From contig NZ_JADPKS010000050.1 in the NCBI RefSeq assembly GCF_023074175.1, positions 1 through 64,000 on the forward strand: a stretch of DNA of 64,000 bases. Direction: 5' to 3'. Made by a program: the position numbers and the translations under genes. Under the pieces are notes generated by a model. It did not search any database. It was not told the origin of the DNA and saw nothing but the letters and a program-made list of their open reading frames with translations. This DNA comes from Bradyrhizobium sp. 139 (GTDB lineage: Bacteria; Pseudomonadota; Alphaproteobacteria; Rhizobiales; Xanthobacteraceae). This document shows positions 42,505-50,106 of this stretch, in pieces; the first letter of the stretch is position 1; each line of letters starts with the position of its first letter.

Positions 42505-43152
42505 TCACCGCAGGGCTGCGCGCCTGGGACGGCGGACCGCTCTCACATTGCCGCGACTGCCGCCACCGCAGAAGAAGCGATCGCCGCCATCGGACTCCAA
42601 TCCTGAAACCATCGTCCCGGCGGGCAGGTCGAGCTGCTCGAGCACTTTTCCGGTTTCGGGATCGATCCGCCGCACGTCGCTTTCCTCGCCTTCCCAGGTG
42701 CCATGCCAGAGTTCGCCGTCGACCCAGGTGACGCCAGTCACGAAGCGCTTGCTTTCGATGGTGCGGAGAACCTTTCCCGTCTCCGGATCGACCTGATGGA
42801 TCTTGCGCTCGCGATATTGACCGACCCAAAGCGAACCCTCCGCCCAGGCCAATCCGGAATCGCCGCCGCCGCCGGGCGCCGGGATGGTAGTGAGCACCTT
42901 GCCGGTGGCGGCGTCGATCTTCTGGATGCGATCCTCCGCGATCTGGAACAGGTGCCGGCCGTCGAATGCCGTCCCCGCATGCGCGGCGACATCGATCGAG
43001 CGCGCGATCTTCCCGTCGGCCGGATCGACCGCATTCAGCTTGTCGCCGGATGCGAACCAGACATGGGTGCCGTCATAGGTGACGCCATGCACGGCTTCGA
43101 CGCCTGCAAAAGGCCCGTACTCCTGGATGATTTCGGCGGCGGAACGTTTCAT
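42505..43152 (-). CDS. Beta-propeller protein (glutamine cyclotransferase/SMP-30-like repeats)
   Basis: The 215-residue protein consists of repeating strand motifs: GVTYDGTHVWFASGDKLNAVDPADGKI, GTAFDGRHLFQIAEDRIQKIDAATGKV, GLAWAEGSLWVGQYRERKIHQVDPETGKV and GVTWVDGELWHGT...VRRIDPETGKV. The spacing gives about five blades. This is a cytosolic protein with no signal peptide. The repeats resemble glutaminyl cyclotransferases, but a catalytic set is not evident. It lies 28 bases downstream of the regulator gene on the same strand, so the two are probably co-transcribed. The ATG at 43152 is used. Confidence 0.8.
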   Translation of the reverse strand: MKRSAAEIIQEYGPFAGVEAVHGVTYDGTHVWFASGDKLNAVDPADGKIARSIDVAAHAGTAFDGRHLFQIAEDRIQKIDAATGKVLTTIPAPGGGGDSGLAWAEGSLWVGQYRERKIHQVDPETGKVLRTIESKRFVTGVTWVDGELWHGTWEGEESDVRRIDPETGKVLEQLDLPAGTMVSGLESDGGDRFFCGGGSRGNVRAVRRPRRAALR

Positions 43153-43180
43153 CTGCTCGATCCCTGTGAGGTGATCCACC

Positions 43181-44401
43181 CTAGCCCTTCAGAAGCGGTC
43201 CGGGGAGTAACAAGCCTGTCGGGAAACCCGGGACGGGCAGCGTCATCCAGCGCCGTGCCCGGCCATGTCCGAACGACTGCACCTTGTTCGATCGCGCCAG
43301 CTCTTCGAGAGCCCGCTGCACCGTGCGCGCGCTCGTGCCAAGCGCGAGCGCGAGCGCCGAGCTCGACCACGGCTCGCCATCGGACAGCAAGGCGAGGACA
43401 TTGGCGTGCTTCTCCTCGACCGGCCGCGCCAGCACGATGACGTCTCGCGTCTTGCGCGGCGCCAGCGCAAAACCCTGCTTCGTCGCGCTGACATCGGCCA
43501 GCGGCTTGAGCTTGGCGCGAAGCCGTCCGATCTCGACCCGCAACCGCGCGCGGTGGGATTCATCGACGTGCTTCGCTCGAAACGCGCCGGCGATCAGCGT
43601 CTCTCGCGAGACATCCGCGGGCCATGCCTGCGCCAGGAGACGGGCGAGCGCGAACAGCACCGGCCGCGTTCCGAGCGACACGACAACGACTTGCCTGCGC
43701 ACGACATGATGGAAGGTGTCCAGGACGAGCGCTGTCGAAGTCGCCAGTCTTTCGACCTCCCCGAGCAACAACGGGTGCTCGCTGCCGCGCGCGATCAGGC
43801 GCGCCGCGGGCGTGTCGAGGATGAGCTTCGTGCTGTCGACTTCGGCGGCCAGTGCCGGGATCCCGGCCAGCCGCGCTGCGCGCGCCGCCCGGTCGAGCGC
43901 CGCGCGCGCGGTTTCCGTCCTGAGCCGTCGTATCGCAATGCCCGCGACCACGAGCTCGCGGGCGACCTGCGATGCAGGTGGGAGCGGTGTGGTACTGACC
44001 TCGGCCAGCGTGCGCTCGGCGTCGTCGAGTTGCCCGACGAGGAGAAGACGGCGTGCCTCGATGTGACCCGCGTGGGCCGCGTTGGCGAGATCGCCGTGCT
44101 TTTCGAGCGTTGCCCGCGCGGCCGCGAGTGTCCTTACCGGCCAGCCCAGGTCGCGTGAGACCAGCGCGATCTCGGCCTCGGCCACCACGCATCTTGCGCG
44201 CGCCACGGCCTCTCTCGGACCGAAGGCGCGTGCGGCGCTCCGCAGCAGCGCCTTCGCCTTGGCGAGATCGCCGAGCTGTGCCATCGCGATGCCGCGCAGC
44301 GCCAGCGAAGGTGCATCGTTGCGCAACGCCACGCGGTTGAGAGCGCCGAGCGGATCGCCGGCCTCGAGTGCACGCGCTGCCGCCGTGATCAGCGACTCCA
44401 T
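43181..44401 (-). CDS. Transcriptional regulator with TPR-like half and two winged-helix domains
   Basis: The 406-residue protein has a helical, alanine-rich first half (about 1-230) with ALEAGDPLGAL and LGDLAKAKALLRSAARAFG, resembling TPR repeats. A winged-helix domain similar to trans_reg_C follows (VSRETLIAGAFRAKHVDESHRARLRVEIGRLRAKLKPL then a wing at QGFALAP, about 265-320). A second winged helix closes it (VLALLSDGEPWSSSALALALGTSARTVQRALEELARSNKV, about 345-390). It is divergent from the DUF899 gene, with an inverted repeat between them at 44492-44522. It probably regulates that gene; the signal is unknown. Confidence 0.8.
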   Translation of the reverse strand: MESLITAAARALEAGDPLGALNRVALRNDAPSLALRGIAMAQLGDLAKAKALLRSAARAFGPREAVARARCVVAEAEIALVSRDLGWPVRTLAAARATLEKHGDLANAAHAGHIEARRLLLVGQLDDAERTLAEVSTTPLPPASQVARELVVAGIAIRRLRTETARAALDRAARAARLAGIPALAAEVDSTKLILDTPAARLIARGSEHPLLLGEVERLATSTALVLDTFHHVVRRQVVVVSLGTRPVLFALARLLAQAWPADVSRETLIAGAFRAKHVDESHRARLRVEIGRLRAKLKPLADVSATKQGFALAPRKTRDVIVLARPVEEKHANVLALLSDGEPWSSSALALALGTSARTVQRALEELARSNKVQSFGHGRARRWMTLPVPGFPTGLLLPGPLLKG

Positions 44402-44491
44402 TCAAATCCCGCCACACTTGTTACTCCCACCGCGCAACTGTCCGGTGCCAGAAAGAGTTTACGGCCGACAATGTGCGGTGAGGGGCGAACG

Positions 44492-44522
44492 GTTCCGCGT
44501 CTGTCGTAGCGCGACGCGGAAC
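44492..44522. promoter_or_regulatory. Inverted repeat in the regulator-DUF899 intergenic space
   Basis: GTTCCGCGTC (44492-44501) and GACGCGGAAC (44513-44522) form perfect 10-base arms around 11 bases. The position between two divergent genes, 33 bases before the DUF899 start, suits an operator for the regulator. It could also be a simple stem in the leader. Confidence 0.5.
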
Positions 44523-44554
44523 GGCCGCCCAGGCAAGAGGTTTGGAGAGCCATC

Positions 44555-45346
44555 ATGACATCAGTAGAAAACGCAGGGACTAACGGACAGAGCGCCATGC
44601 AAACACCCCCGGTGGTGTCGCCGCAGGACTGGGAAGCCGCCCGCCAGCAACTGCTTGTGAAGGAAAAGGCGCATACCCGTGCCCGCGACGCTCTGGCCGC
44701 CGAGCGCCGGCGCATGCCGTGGATGGAGGTCACCAAAACCTATGCGTTCGAGGGGCCCGGCGGCAAGATCAGTTTGCCCGACCTGTTCCAGGGCCGGCGG
44801 CAGCTGATCGTCTACCGGGCCTTCTTCGAGCCGGGCGTGTTCGGCTGGCCCGATCACGCCTGCCGCGGCTGCTCCATGGTGGCCGACCAGGTCGCCCATG
44901 TCGCCCACCTGAATGCCCGCGATACCACGCTCGTGTTCGCCTCGCGCGCGCCGCAGGCCGACATCATCAGGCTGAAGCAGCGGATGGGATGGACCATGCC
45001 ATGGGTCACCATCACGGACAGCTTTGACGCCGACTTCGGCGTGGACGAATGGCACGGGACGAACGTGTTCTACCGCGACGGCGACCGCATCTTCCGCACC
45101 TACTTCGTCAAGAGCCGGGGCGACGAGCAGATGGGCGGCACCTGGAACTACCTCGACATCACGCCGCTCGGCCGGCAGGAGGTCTGGGAGGATTCGCCGA
45201 AGGGCTATCCGCAGACGCCGACCTACAAATGGTGGAACTGGCACGACAGCTACACGGAAGGTGCCGCGCCCGACAAGAAGTGGGTCGAGATCTCGGACGC
45301 CGGCGAAAAGGCTTTTCGCGAGGAGGCGGCGGAAGGCCGTGACTAG
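44555..45346 (+). CDS. DUF899 thioredoxin-like protein
   Basis: The 263-residue protein belongs to the DUF899 family. Its core LPDLFQGRRQLIVYRAFFEPGVFGWPD is followed by ACRGCSMVADQVAHVAHLNARDTTLVFASRAP, with Cys103 and Cys106 as a CxxC pair, then RMGWTMPWVTITDSFDADFGVDEWHG. The fold is thought to be thioredoxin-like, possibly a peroxidase or redox protein, but no enzyme activity is established for the family as far as I know. The ATG at 44555 has GGAGAG upstream. Its stop overlaps the start of the next gene by eight bases. Confidence 0.9.
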   Translation: MTSVENAGTNGQSAMQTPPVVSPQDWEAARQQLLVKEKAHTRARDALAAERRRMPWMEVTKTYAFEGPGGKISLPDLFQGRRQLIVYRAFFEPGVFGWPDHACRGCSMVADQVAHVAHLNARDTTLVFASRAPQADIIRLKQRMGWTMPWVTITDSFDADFGVDEWHGTNVFYRDGDRIFRTYFVKSRGDEQMGGTWNYLDITPLGRQEVWEDSPKGYPQTPTYKWWNWHDSYTEGAAPDKKWVEISDAGEKAFREEAAEGRD

Positions 45347-45614
45347 TCCCGCCGGCGTGGCCACTGGCGTGAGCCGCGATGGCGTGGTGGCCGCGCGCCA
45401 CCTCGCCAGATGGCTTGCGCTAGCGGCCACGCCGACCTTCGCGATCATGGCCGTGGTGACGGCCATGCTCGGCAACGGCGCGGCGGACATGCTGTGTACC
45501 GCCGGGCACGGGTCTGTGCTCGGCGGGATGGTGCCGATGTATCTGCTGATGAGCGCGTTTCATGCATCGGCGTGGTTGAGGCTGATCTCGGAGTGGCGAG
45601 GTGCGGCCGGCTGA
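45339..45614 (+). CDS. Small membrane protein overlapping the DUF899 gene
   Basis: The 91-residue protein starts at GTG 45339, inside the end of the DUF899 gene (GTGACTAG). It has two hydrophobic segments: WLALAATPTFAIMAVVTAML (about 26-45) and VLGGMVPMYLLMSAFHASAWL (about 60-80). HGS, HAS and one Cys lie near the membrane boundary. The overlap implies translational coupling and a role linked to DUF899, for example a membrane partner. No family is recognised. The frame is also open upstream in DUF899-antiparallel sequence, which is not credible as coding. Confidence 0.7.
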   Translation: MTSPAGVATGVSRDGVVAARHLARWLALAATPTFAIMAVVTAMLGNGAADMLCTAGHGSVLGGMVPMYLLMSAFHASAWLRLISEWRGAAG

Positions 45615-45638
45615 ACGCGGTCTGCGTCATGCCCGCCT

Positions 45639-45799
45639 CGTCCTTCGAGACGCCGCTGACGCGGCTCCTCAGGATGAGGCTCAATGGGCATCCGCTGGTT
45701 ACGGTCGACATGTCGAAGTGGAGGTCTCTCTTCGAACTCGGAGCCTCACACTCCGCCCTCATCCTGAGGGCCCGCCAAAGGCGGGCGTCTCGAAGGATG
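45639..45799. repeat. Dispersed inverted repeat, left of the GIY-YIG gene
   Basis: CGTCCTTCGAGACGCCGC...CCTCAGGATGAGG on the left faces CCTCATCCTGAGGGCCCGCC...GGCGGGCGTCTCGAAGGATG on the right. The right arm (45751-45799) is almost identical to 46189-46235. The GIY-YIG reading frame ends inside this repeat. Confidence 0.88.
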
Positions 45800-46090
45800 A
45801 TGCGACCCGCGCTTTGCCAATTCACGCAGTTCAGCAAAATCGTCGCGCATGAACGCTTCCTTCTTGGCGCGATTCCATTTCTTGAGTTTACGTTCGCATT
45901 CGATTGCGTCGGTGATCCTGTCGAACCATTGCGAGAAGACCAGCGTCACGGGTCTGCGCGACTTGGTGTAGCCGCCGAATGTGCCGGCGTTGTGCTGGAC
46001 GATCCTGATTTCAAGTTCGGTTCGCGTCGTTCCGATGTAGTAGCTGCCATCGGCACATCTGAGAATGTAGAGGTACGCGCCATCGGTCAT
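45746..46090 (-). CDS. GIY-YIG nuclease family protein bracketed by repeats
   Basis: The 114-residue protein has the signature YLYILRCADGSYYIGTTRTEL (Y at about 6 and 8, Y at 18, R at 23) and the conserved glutamate later in CERKLKKWNRAKKEAF. It is a single GIY-YIG domain of about 85 residues, the YhbQ/Slx1-like size, probably nicking branched or flapped DNA. The last 18 residues (SRRPPLAGPQDEGGV) come from the dispersed repeat 45639-45799. The gene sits between two repeat copies. It may be a repair enzyme or a repeat-linked nuclease. Confidence 0.9.
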   Translation of the reverse strand: MTDGAYLYILRCADGSYYIGTTRTELEIRIVQHNAGTFGGYTKSRRPVTLVFSQWFDRITDAIECERKLKKWNRAKKEAFMRDDFAELRELAKRGSHHPSRRPPLAGPQDEGGV

Positions 46091-46101
46091 CGTGCCCGCC
46101 T

Positions 46102-46235
46102 CGTCCTTCGAGACGCGCGCAAGAGCGCGCTCCTCAGGATGAGGCTAACTGGCATTCGTGTCCGGCTGCAAGCGTGAAGCTGCACACTCCACCCTCATCC
46201 TGAGGGCCCGCCAAAGGCGGGCGTCTCGAAGGACG
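46102..46235. repeat. Dispersed inverted repeat, right of the GIY-YIG gene
   Basis: CGTCCTTCGAGACGCGCGCAAGAGCGCGCTCCTCAGGATGAGG pairs with CCTCATCCTGAGGGCCCGCC...GGCGTCTCGAAGGACG. It begins 12 bases upstream of the GIY-YIG start codon. The arms match the copy at 45639-45799 nearly base for base. Confidence 0.88.
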
Positions 46236-46253
46236 CGCCACGGACTCAAACAA

Positions 46254-46281
46254 AACGACCTCGGTTTTGCCGAGGCCGTTT
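46254..46281 (-). terminator. Terminator hairpin of the second L,D-transpeptidase gene
   Basis: On the minus strand AACGGCCTCGGCAAAACCGAGGTCGTTTTG forms a stem around AAAA, followed by TTTGTTTG. It lies 22 bases after the transpeptidase stop. Confidence 0.75.
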
Positions 46282-46303
46282 GTATCTCAGTCCTGCCTGT
46301 CGT

Positions 46304-47011
46304 TCAGCGCGTCGCGCCGCCGAGATCCGCTCTCCGCTCCGTCATCGGCAGCACGATCACCTTGGTACCGACATTGACGCGGGAGTAGAGGTCGGAGACG
46401 TCGTCATTGGTCAGGCGGATGCAGCCGGAGGAGACGTGCTTGCCGATGGTGTCGGGGGCGTTGGTGCCGTGGATGCGGTAGATGGTGCCGCCGAGATACA
46501 TGGCGCGGGCCCCTAACGGGTTGCCGGGGCCGCCGGCCATGTGGCGCGGCAGATAGGGCTGGCGGGCGATCATTTCCGGCGGCGGGGTCCAGTCCGGCCA
46601 CTCGGCCTTCCTGGTCACCGACTGGGTGCCGGACCAGGTGAAGCCGTCGCGGCCGACGCCGATGCCGTAGCGCATCGCCTGGCCGTTGCCGAGCATGTAA
46701 TAGAGATAGGTGTTGGGGGTATCGATGATGATGGTGCCGGGCGCCTCACGCGTCGCGTAGGAGACGGTCTGGCGGCGGAAGCGGGCCGGCATCTCGACCG
46801 CATCCTGATCCTCGGAAGGAGCGGCCTGGTAAGTCGTTGCCTGGTAGGGCTGGATCGGCTGCGGCGCGGCCATCGGCGGCAGCGGCTGGAAAAAGGGGAA
46901 TAGCTGCACGGGCGCGGCCTTCGCCGGGCCGGCGAATGCCACCGCGGTAATAGCCACTGCAGTGAACGCAACGGCGCGCGAATACGTCTTGAACGTGTCC
47001 AGATTGAACAT
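46304..47011 (-). CDS. L,D-transpeptidase (YkuD domain), second copy
   Basis: The 235-residue protein has a signal peptide (about 1-33, ending PAKAAP), a short Pro/Gln linker and a YkuD domain. The catalytic region is YRIHGTNAPDTIGKHVSSGCIRLTNDDV, with the usual arginine after CI. The catalytic domain is very similar to that of the protein at 6072-7268 (TPNTYLYYMLGNGQAMRYGIGVGRDGFTW against TPNTYLYYVLGNGRAIRYGVRVGRDGFTW). The length is much shorter because the repetitive linker is missing. The ATG at 47011 is chosen; the frame continues upstream without a signal peptide. Confidence 0.93.
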   Translation of the reverse strand: MFNLDTFKTYSRAVAFTAVAITAVAFAGPAKAAPVQLFPFFQPLPPMAAPQPIQPYQATTYQAAPSEDQDAVEMPARFRRQTVSYATREAPGTIIIDTPNTYLYYMLGNGQAMRYGIGVGRDGFTWSGTQSVTRKAEWPDWTPPPEMIARQPYLPRHMAGGPGNPLGARAMYLGGTIYRIHGTNAPDTIGKHVSSGCIRLTNDDVSDLYSRVNVGTKVIVLPMTERRADLGGATR

Positions 47012-47285
47012 TTGATCGCCCCTGTTTGCGCGGTGTTTCTTGGTCACCCCGGCACCGTTTCGGTGCTCGTTACGTAGATCACTAACGGCAATAAGTTTCG
47101 GGACGTTTGCGCGGAAAATCGAAAACGGCTTCGTCGCGGCAAGGATTGTTTCATGACAGTTTCGTGGCCTTGCCAGCCCGTTAACGAACAAAACGGGCTG
47201 CCGACATTTCTGTGACGTCACACGCCTGAAATATCCGTGGTTGATGGTCGAAAGCCGAGAATCATCAAACTCTCGGGATTTCCCC

Positions 47286-48338
47286 ATGCGGGTATTAATC
47301 GCGACTGACGCCTGGCATCCGCAGGTCAACGGTGTGGTGCGGACGCTGACCTCGCTCGCGGGCGCTGCCAAGGCGCTCGACGTCGAGATCGACTTCCTCA
47401 ACCCGGACGGCTTTCGGTCATGGCCGCTGCCGACCTATCCGGGCCTGCGCATCGCGCTGCCTACGGATAAGGAGATCGCGCGGCGGATCGAGAAGGCCGC
47501 GCCGGAAGCCTTGCACATCGCGACCGAAGGCCCGATCGGCTGGGCCGCGCGCGCCTATTGCCGCCGCAACCGGTTCGCTTTTACGACGTCCTATACGACG
47601 CGTTTTCCCGAATACGTCTCCGTGCGAACCGGCATCCCGGTCGCCGTCGGCTATGCCGTGCTGCGCCACTTCCACGATGCCGCCGCCATGACCATGGTGG
47701 CGACGCCGTCGCTGCGGCAGGAGCTCTCCGAGCGCGGCTTCAAGCGGCTGGGATTCTGGACGCGCGGCGTCAATACCGAGCTGTTCCATCCTGATTCTCC
47801 GGCAACGCTCGATCTGCCGCGGCCGATCTTCATGACGATGGGGCGCGTGGCGGTGGAGAAGAATCTCGAAGCATTCCTGTCGCTCGATCTGCCCGGCACC
47901 AAGGTCGTCGTCGGCGACGGCCCGCAGAAGACGCAGCTCGAAAAGAAGTATCCGGGCGCCGTCTTCCTCGGCGAGAAGAAGGGCGCGGATCTCACCGCGC
48001 ATCTCGCCGCCGCCGACGTGTTCGTGTTTCCGAGCCTGACCGACACGTTCGGCGTGGTGCAGCTCGAGGCGCTCGCCTGCGGCACGCCGGTTGCGGCCTT
48101 TCCGGTGACGGGTCCGAAGGACGTCATTGCCGATCACCCGATCGGCGCGATCGACCACGATCTGCGCACCGCGTGCCTCCGCGCACTGACCATGTCGCGC
48201 GAGACCTGCCGCAATTTCGCGCTGGAGCGCTCCTGGGAGAACAGCGCGCGCCAGTTCGTCGGAAACCTGACGTCACTTCAGCCCAGCCGCATTCTGCGCG
48301 CCTCGCCGGTCATGGCGCGGCGGCCGGTGCGCGGTTGA
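47286..48338 (+). CDS. Glycosyltransferase family 4 protein
   Basis: The 350-residue protein is a GT-B-fold glycosyltransferase of family 4. It begins MRVLIATDAWHPQVNGVVRTL, and has HIATEGPIGWAARAYCRR, TMGRVAVEKNLEAFLSL and the donor-binding FVFPSLTDTFGVVQLEALACGTPVAAFPVTGPKDV with its E-x7-E pattern. This subfamily includes mannosyl-, glucosyl- and glucuronosyl-diacylglycerol synthases as well as mannosyltransferases, so an acceptor in the membrane is likely. The following gene encodes the phospholipid methyltransferase PmtA, only 36 bases later, which supports a lipid role. The ATG at 47286 is preferred to one at 47241. Confidence 0.9.
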   Translation: MRVLIATDAWHPQVNGVVRTLTSLAGAAKALDVEIDFLNPDGFRSWPLPTYPGLRIALPTDKEIARRIEKAAPEALHIATEGPIGWAARAYCRRNRFAFTTSYTTRFPEYVSVRTGIPVAVGYAVLRHFHDAAAMTMVATPSLRQELSERGFKRLGFWTRGVNTELFHPDSPATLDLPRPIFMTMGRVAVEKNLEAFLSLDLPGTKVVVGDGPQKTQLEKKYPGAVFLGEKKGADLTAHLAAADVFVFPSLTDTFGVVQLEALACGTPVAAFPVTGPKDVIADHPIGAIDHDLRTACLRALTMSRETCRNFALERSWENSARQFVGNLTSLQPSRILRASPVMARRPVRG

Positions 48339-48374
48339 TCCTCACCGTTCTGAACCACAGCGAGAACCTCACCG

Positions 48375-49064
48375 ATGGCTAAGATCATGAACCTTGACGG
48401 CACCCAGCAGCTTGACCTCACCCGTGGCACGGTCGAGCAGGCCTATGACCGCTGGGCGCCGGTCTACGACCTCGTGTTCGGCGGCGTGTTCGCCAAGGGC
48501 CGGCAGGCCGCGATCGCGGCCACCAACAAGATCGGCGGCCGTGTGCTCGAGGTCGGGGTCGGCACCGGCATCTCGCTGCCGATGTACGCGCCGCATCTGC
48601 GCATCTTCGGCACCGACATTTCGGAAGCGATGCTCGACAAGGCGCGCCAGCGGGTCACCGACGGTAAGCTGAAGAATGTCGAGGGCCTCGCGGCGATGGA
48701 CGCCGAGAAGCTCGAATTCCCCGACAATTCCTTCGACGTCGTGATGGCGCAATATGTCGTCACCGCCGTGCCCAATCCGGAAACGGCGCTCGACGAATTC
48801 GCCCGCGTGCTGCGCCCGGGCGGCGAGCTGATCATCCTGACCCGCGTCAGCGCCGATGCCGGCATGCGCCGCTTCATCGAGCAGAAGCTCCAGCCGGTGG
48901 TGCGTCCGCTCGGCTTCCGCACCGCCGAGTTCGCCTGGTCGCGTTACGCCAAATGGCTGGCCGGCGCCGACGGCATCGAGCTCGCCGAGCGTCGCCTGAT
49001 TCCGCCGCTCGGCCATTTCTCGCTGGTGCGCTTCCGCAAGGTCGACGTCGCCAAGGCGGCTTGA
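48375..49064 (+). CDS. pmtA: Phosphatidylethanolamine N-methyltransferase PmtA
   Basis: The 229-residue protein is a SAM-dependent class I methyltransferase. The motif I reads VLEVGVGTGISLPMYAPHLRIFGTDIS, with FPDNSFDVVMAQYVVTAVPNPE. It begins YDRWAPVYDLVFGGVFAKGRQAAI, the signature of the Rhodobacter/Bradyrhizobium PmtA type. The enzyme converts phosphatidylethanolamine to phosphatidylcholine in three methylations, a lipid important in symbiotic bacteria. The gene is 36 bases after the GT4 gene and may be co-transcribed. Confidence 0.95.
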   Translation: MAKIMNLDGTQQLDLTRGTVEQAYDRWAPVYDLVFGGVFAKGRQAAIAATNKIGGRVLEVGVGTGISLPMYAPHLRIFGTDISEAMLDKARQRVTDGKLKNVEGLAAMDAEKLEFPDNSFDVVMAQYVVTAVPNPETALDEFARVLRPGGELIILTRVSADAGMRRFIEQKLQPVVRPLGFRTAEFAWSRYAKWLAGADGIELAERRLIPPLGHFSLVRFRKVDVAKAA

Positions 49065-49073
49065 GCAAGCGTT

Positions 49074-49185
49074 GCCCCTCATGGTGAGGAGGCGCGCAAG
49101 CGCCGCCTCGAACCATGAAGGCCCGACTGTCACCAGGCCGGCCTCGCCCTTCGAGACGCTTGCTTCGCAAGCTCCTCAGGGTGAG
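49074..49185. repeat. Dispersed inverted repeat downstream of pmtA
   Basis: Two hairpins lie next to each other: CCCCTCATGGTGAGGAGGCGCGCAAGCGCCGCCTCGAACCATG and GGCCTCGCCCTTCGAGACGCTTGCTTCGCAAGCTCCTCAGGGTGAGG. It ends 122 bases before the next start codon. Confidence 0.7.
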
Positions 49186-49306
49186 GGGAGAGAGTAACCC
49201 ATGCGTCATCGCGCCGCTGCGCATCGTCACATGACGAAATGATGATGTCACACGGCGTACATCGAATCTCGGTAAATCCTGAACCCGAAAGCATTTGGGG
49301 GAGAGC

Positions 49307-49966
49307 ATGATCAAGAATTATCTCGAGCAGCTGCGGATCCAGCGCTGGGACGACCATCGCTACTATCACCACAGCCGCATCAATCAGAGCCTGCACTTCG
49401 TCAGCGCGCTGAGCTTCCTGTTCGCCTATGTCTGGCTGTTCGTCGATCCCATGATCTCCGCGCTGGTCGGCTGGCTGGTCTCGATGACCTCGCGCCAGGC
49501 CGGTCACTTCTTCTTCGAGCCGCATGATTACGACCACGTCAACCAGGCCACGCACGAGCACAAGGAAGAGATCAAGGTCGGCTACAACCTTCAGCGCAAG
49601 GTGGTGCTGATGTCGATCTGGGCGGCATCGCCGCTGGTGCTGTTCGTCGATCCCACGCTGTTCGGGCTGTTCACGCCCTGGGCGGGCGCGACCGATTTCA
49701 TGCGCCAGGTTGCCAAGATCTGGCTCGTGGTCGGCGGCGGCGGTCTGCTTTTCCGTACCGTGCATCTGTTTTTCATTCGCGACGTCAAGACCGGTCTCGT
49801 CTGGATGACCAAGATCCTGACCGATCCCTTCCACGACCTGATGCTCTATCGCAGCGCTCCGCTGGCCCTGATGCGCGGCGAGCTGATGGACCCCGGCCTG
49901 CACCTCAACCCCGAGCACACGCTGGGTCTCATCGGCGAGCCCACGCTTGAGGAGCAGCACGCCTGA
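49307..49966 (+). CDS. Multi-helix membrane protein with histidine motifs, unknown function
   Basis: The 219-residue protein has hydrophobic segments at about 28-62, 105-130 and 140-160. It is rich in histidine near them: YYHHSRINQSLHFVS, then RQAGHFFFEPHDYDHVNQATHEHKEE. The H-x-x-N-x-x-x-H and Q-x-G-H pattern resembles Mpo1-like fatty-acid alpha-dioxygenases and other iron-dependent membrane lipid enzymes, but the match is by eye only. The start is ATG 49307 with GGGGGAGAG upstream. It lies in a region with PmtA, Psd and a lipid-type glycosyltransferase. Confidence 0.75.
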   Translation: MIKNYLEQLRIQRWDDHRYYHHSRINQSLHFVSALSFLFAYVWLFVDPMISALVGWLVSMTSRQAGHFFFEPHDYDHVNQATHEHKEEIKVGYNLQRKVVLMSIWAASPLVLFVDPTLFGLFTPWAGATDFMRQVAKIWLVVGGGGLLFRTVHLFFIRDVKTGLVWMTKILTDPFHDLMLYRSAPLALMRGELMDPGLHLNPEHTLGLIGEPTLEEQHA

Positions 49967-50000
49967 TCCGGCCGCCCAGACCACGAATGTCTATTATTTG

Positions 50001-50088
50001 CGTCATGCCCGGGCTTGTCCCGGGCATCCACGTCTTGGAACTTTCGCGCCGAGACGCGTGGATGGCCGGGACAGGCCCGGCCATGACG
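50001..50088. repeat. Dispersed inverted repeat, copy B (CGTCATGCCCGGG type)
   Basis: CGTCATGCCCGGGCTTGTCCCGGGCATCCACG and CGTGGATGGCCGGGACAGGCCCGGCCATGACG are near-perfect inverted arms. This is the most regular of the three copies of this family in the window. It lies between two convergent genes. Confidence 0.9.
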
Positions 50089-50106
50089 GCGTTGGAGGAA
50101 TTGGCC

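Noticed and set aside
44518..44543. An EcfG-type promoter GGAAC-17-GTT just before the DUF899 start
   Set aside because: It is too close to the start codon (about 13 bases), overlapping the ribosome-binding site, so a transcript from it would lack a usable leader.
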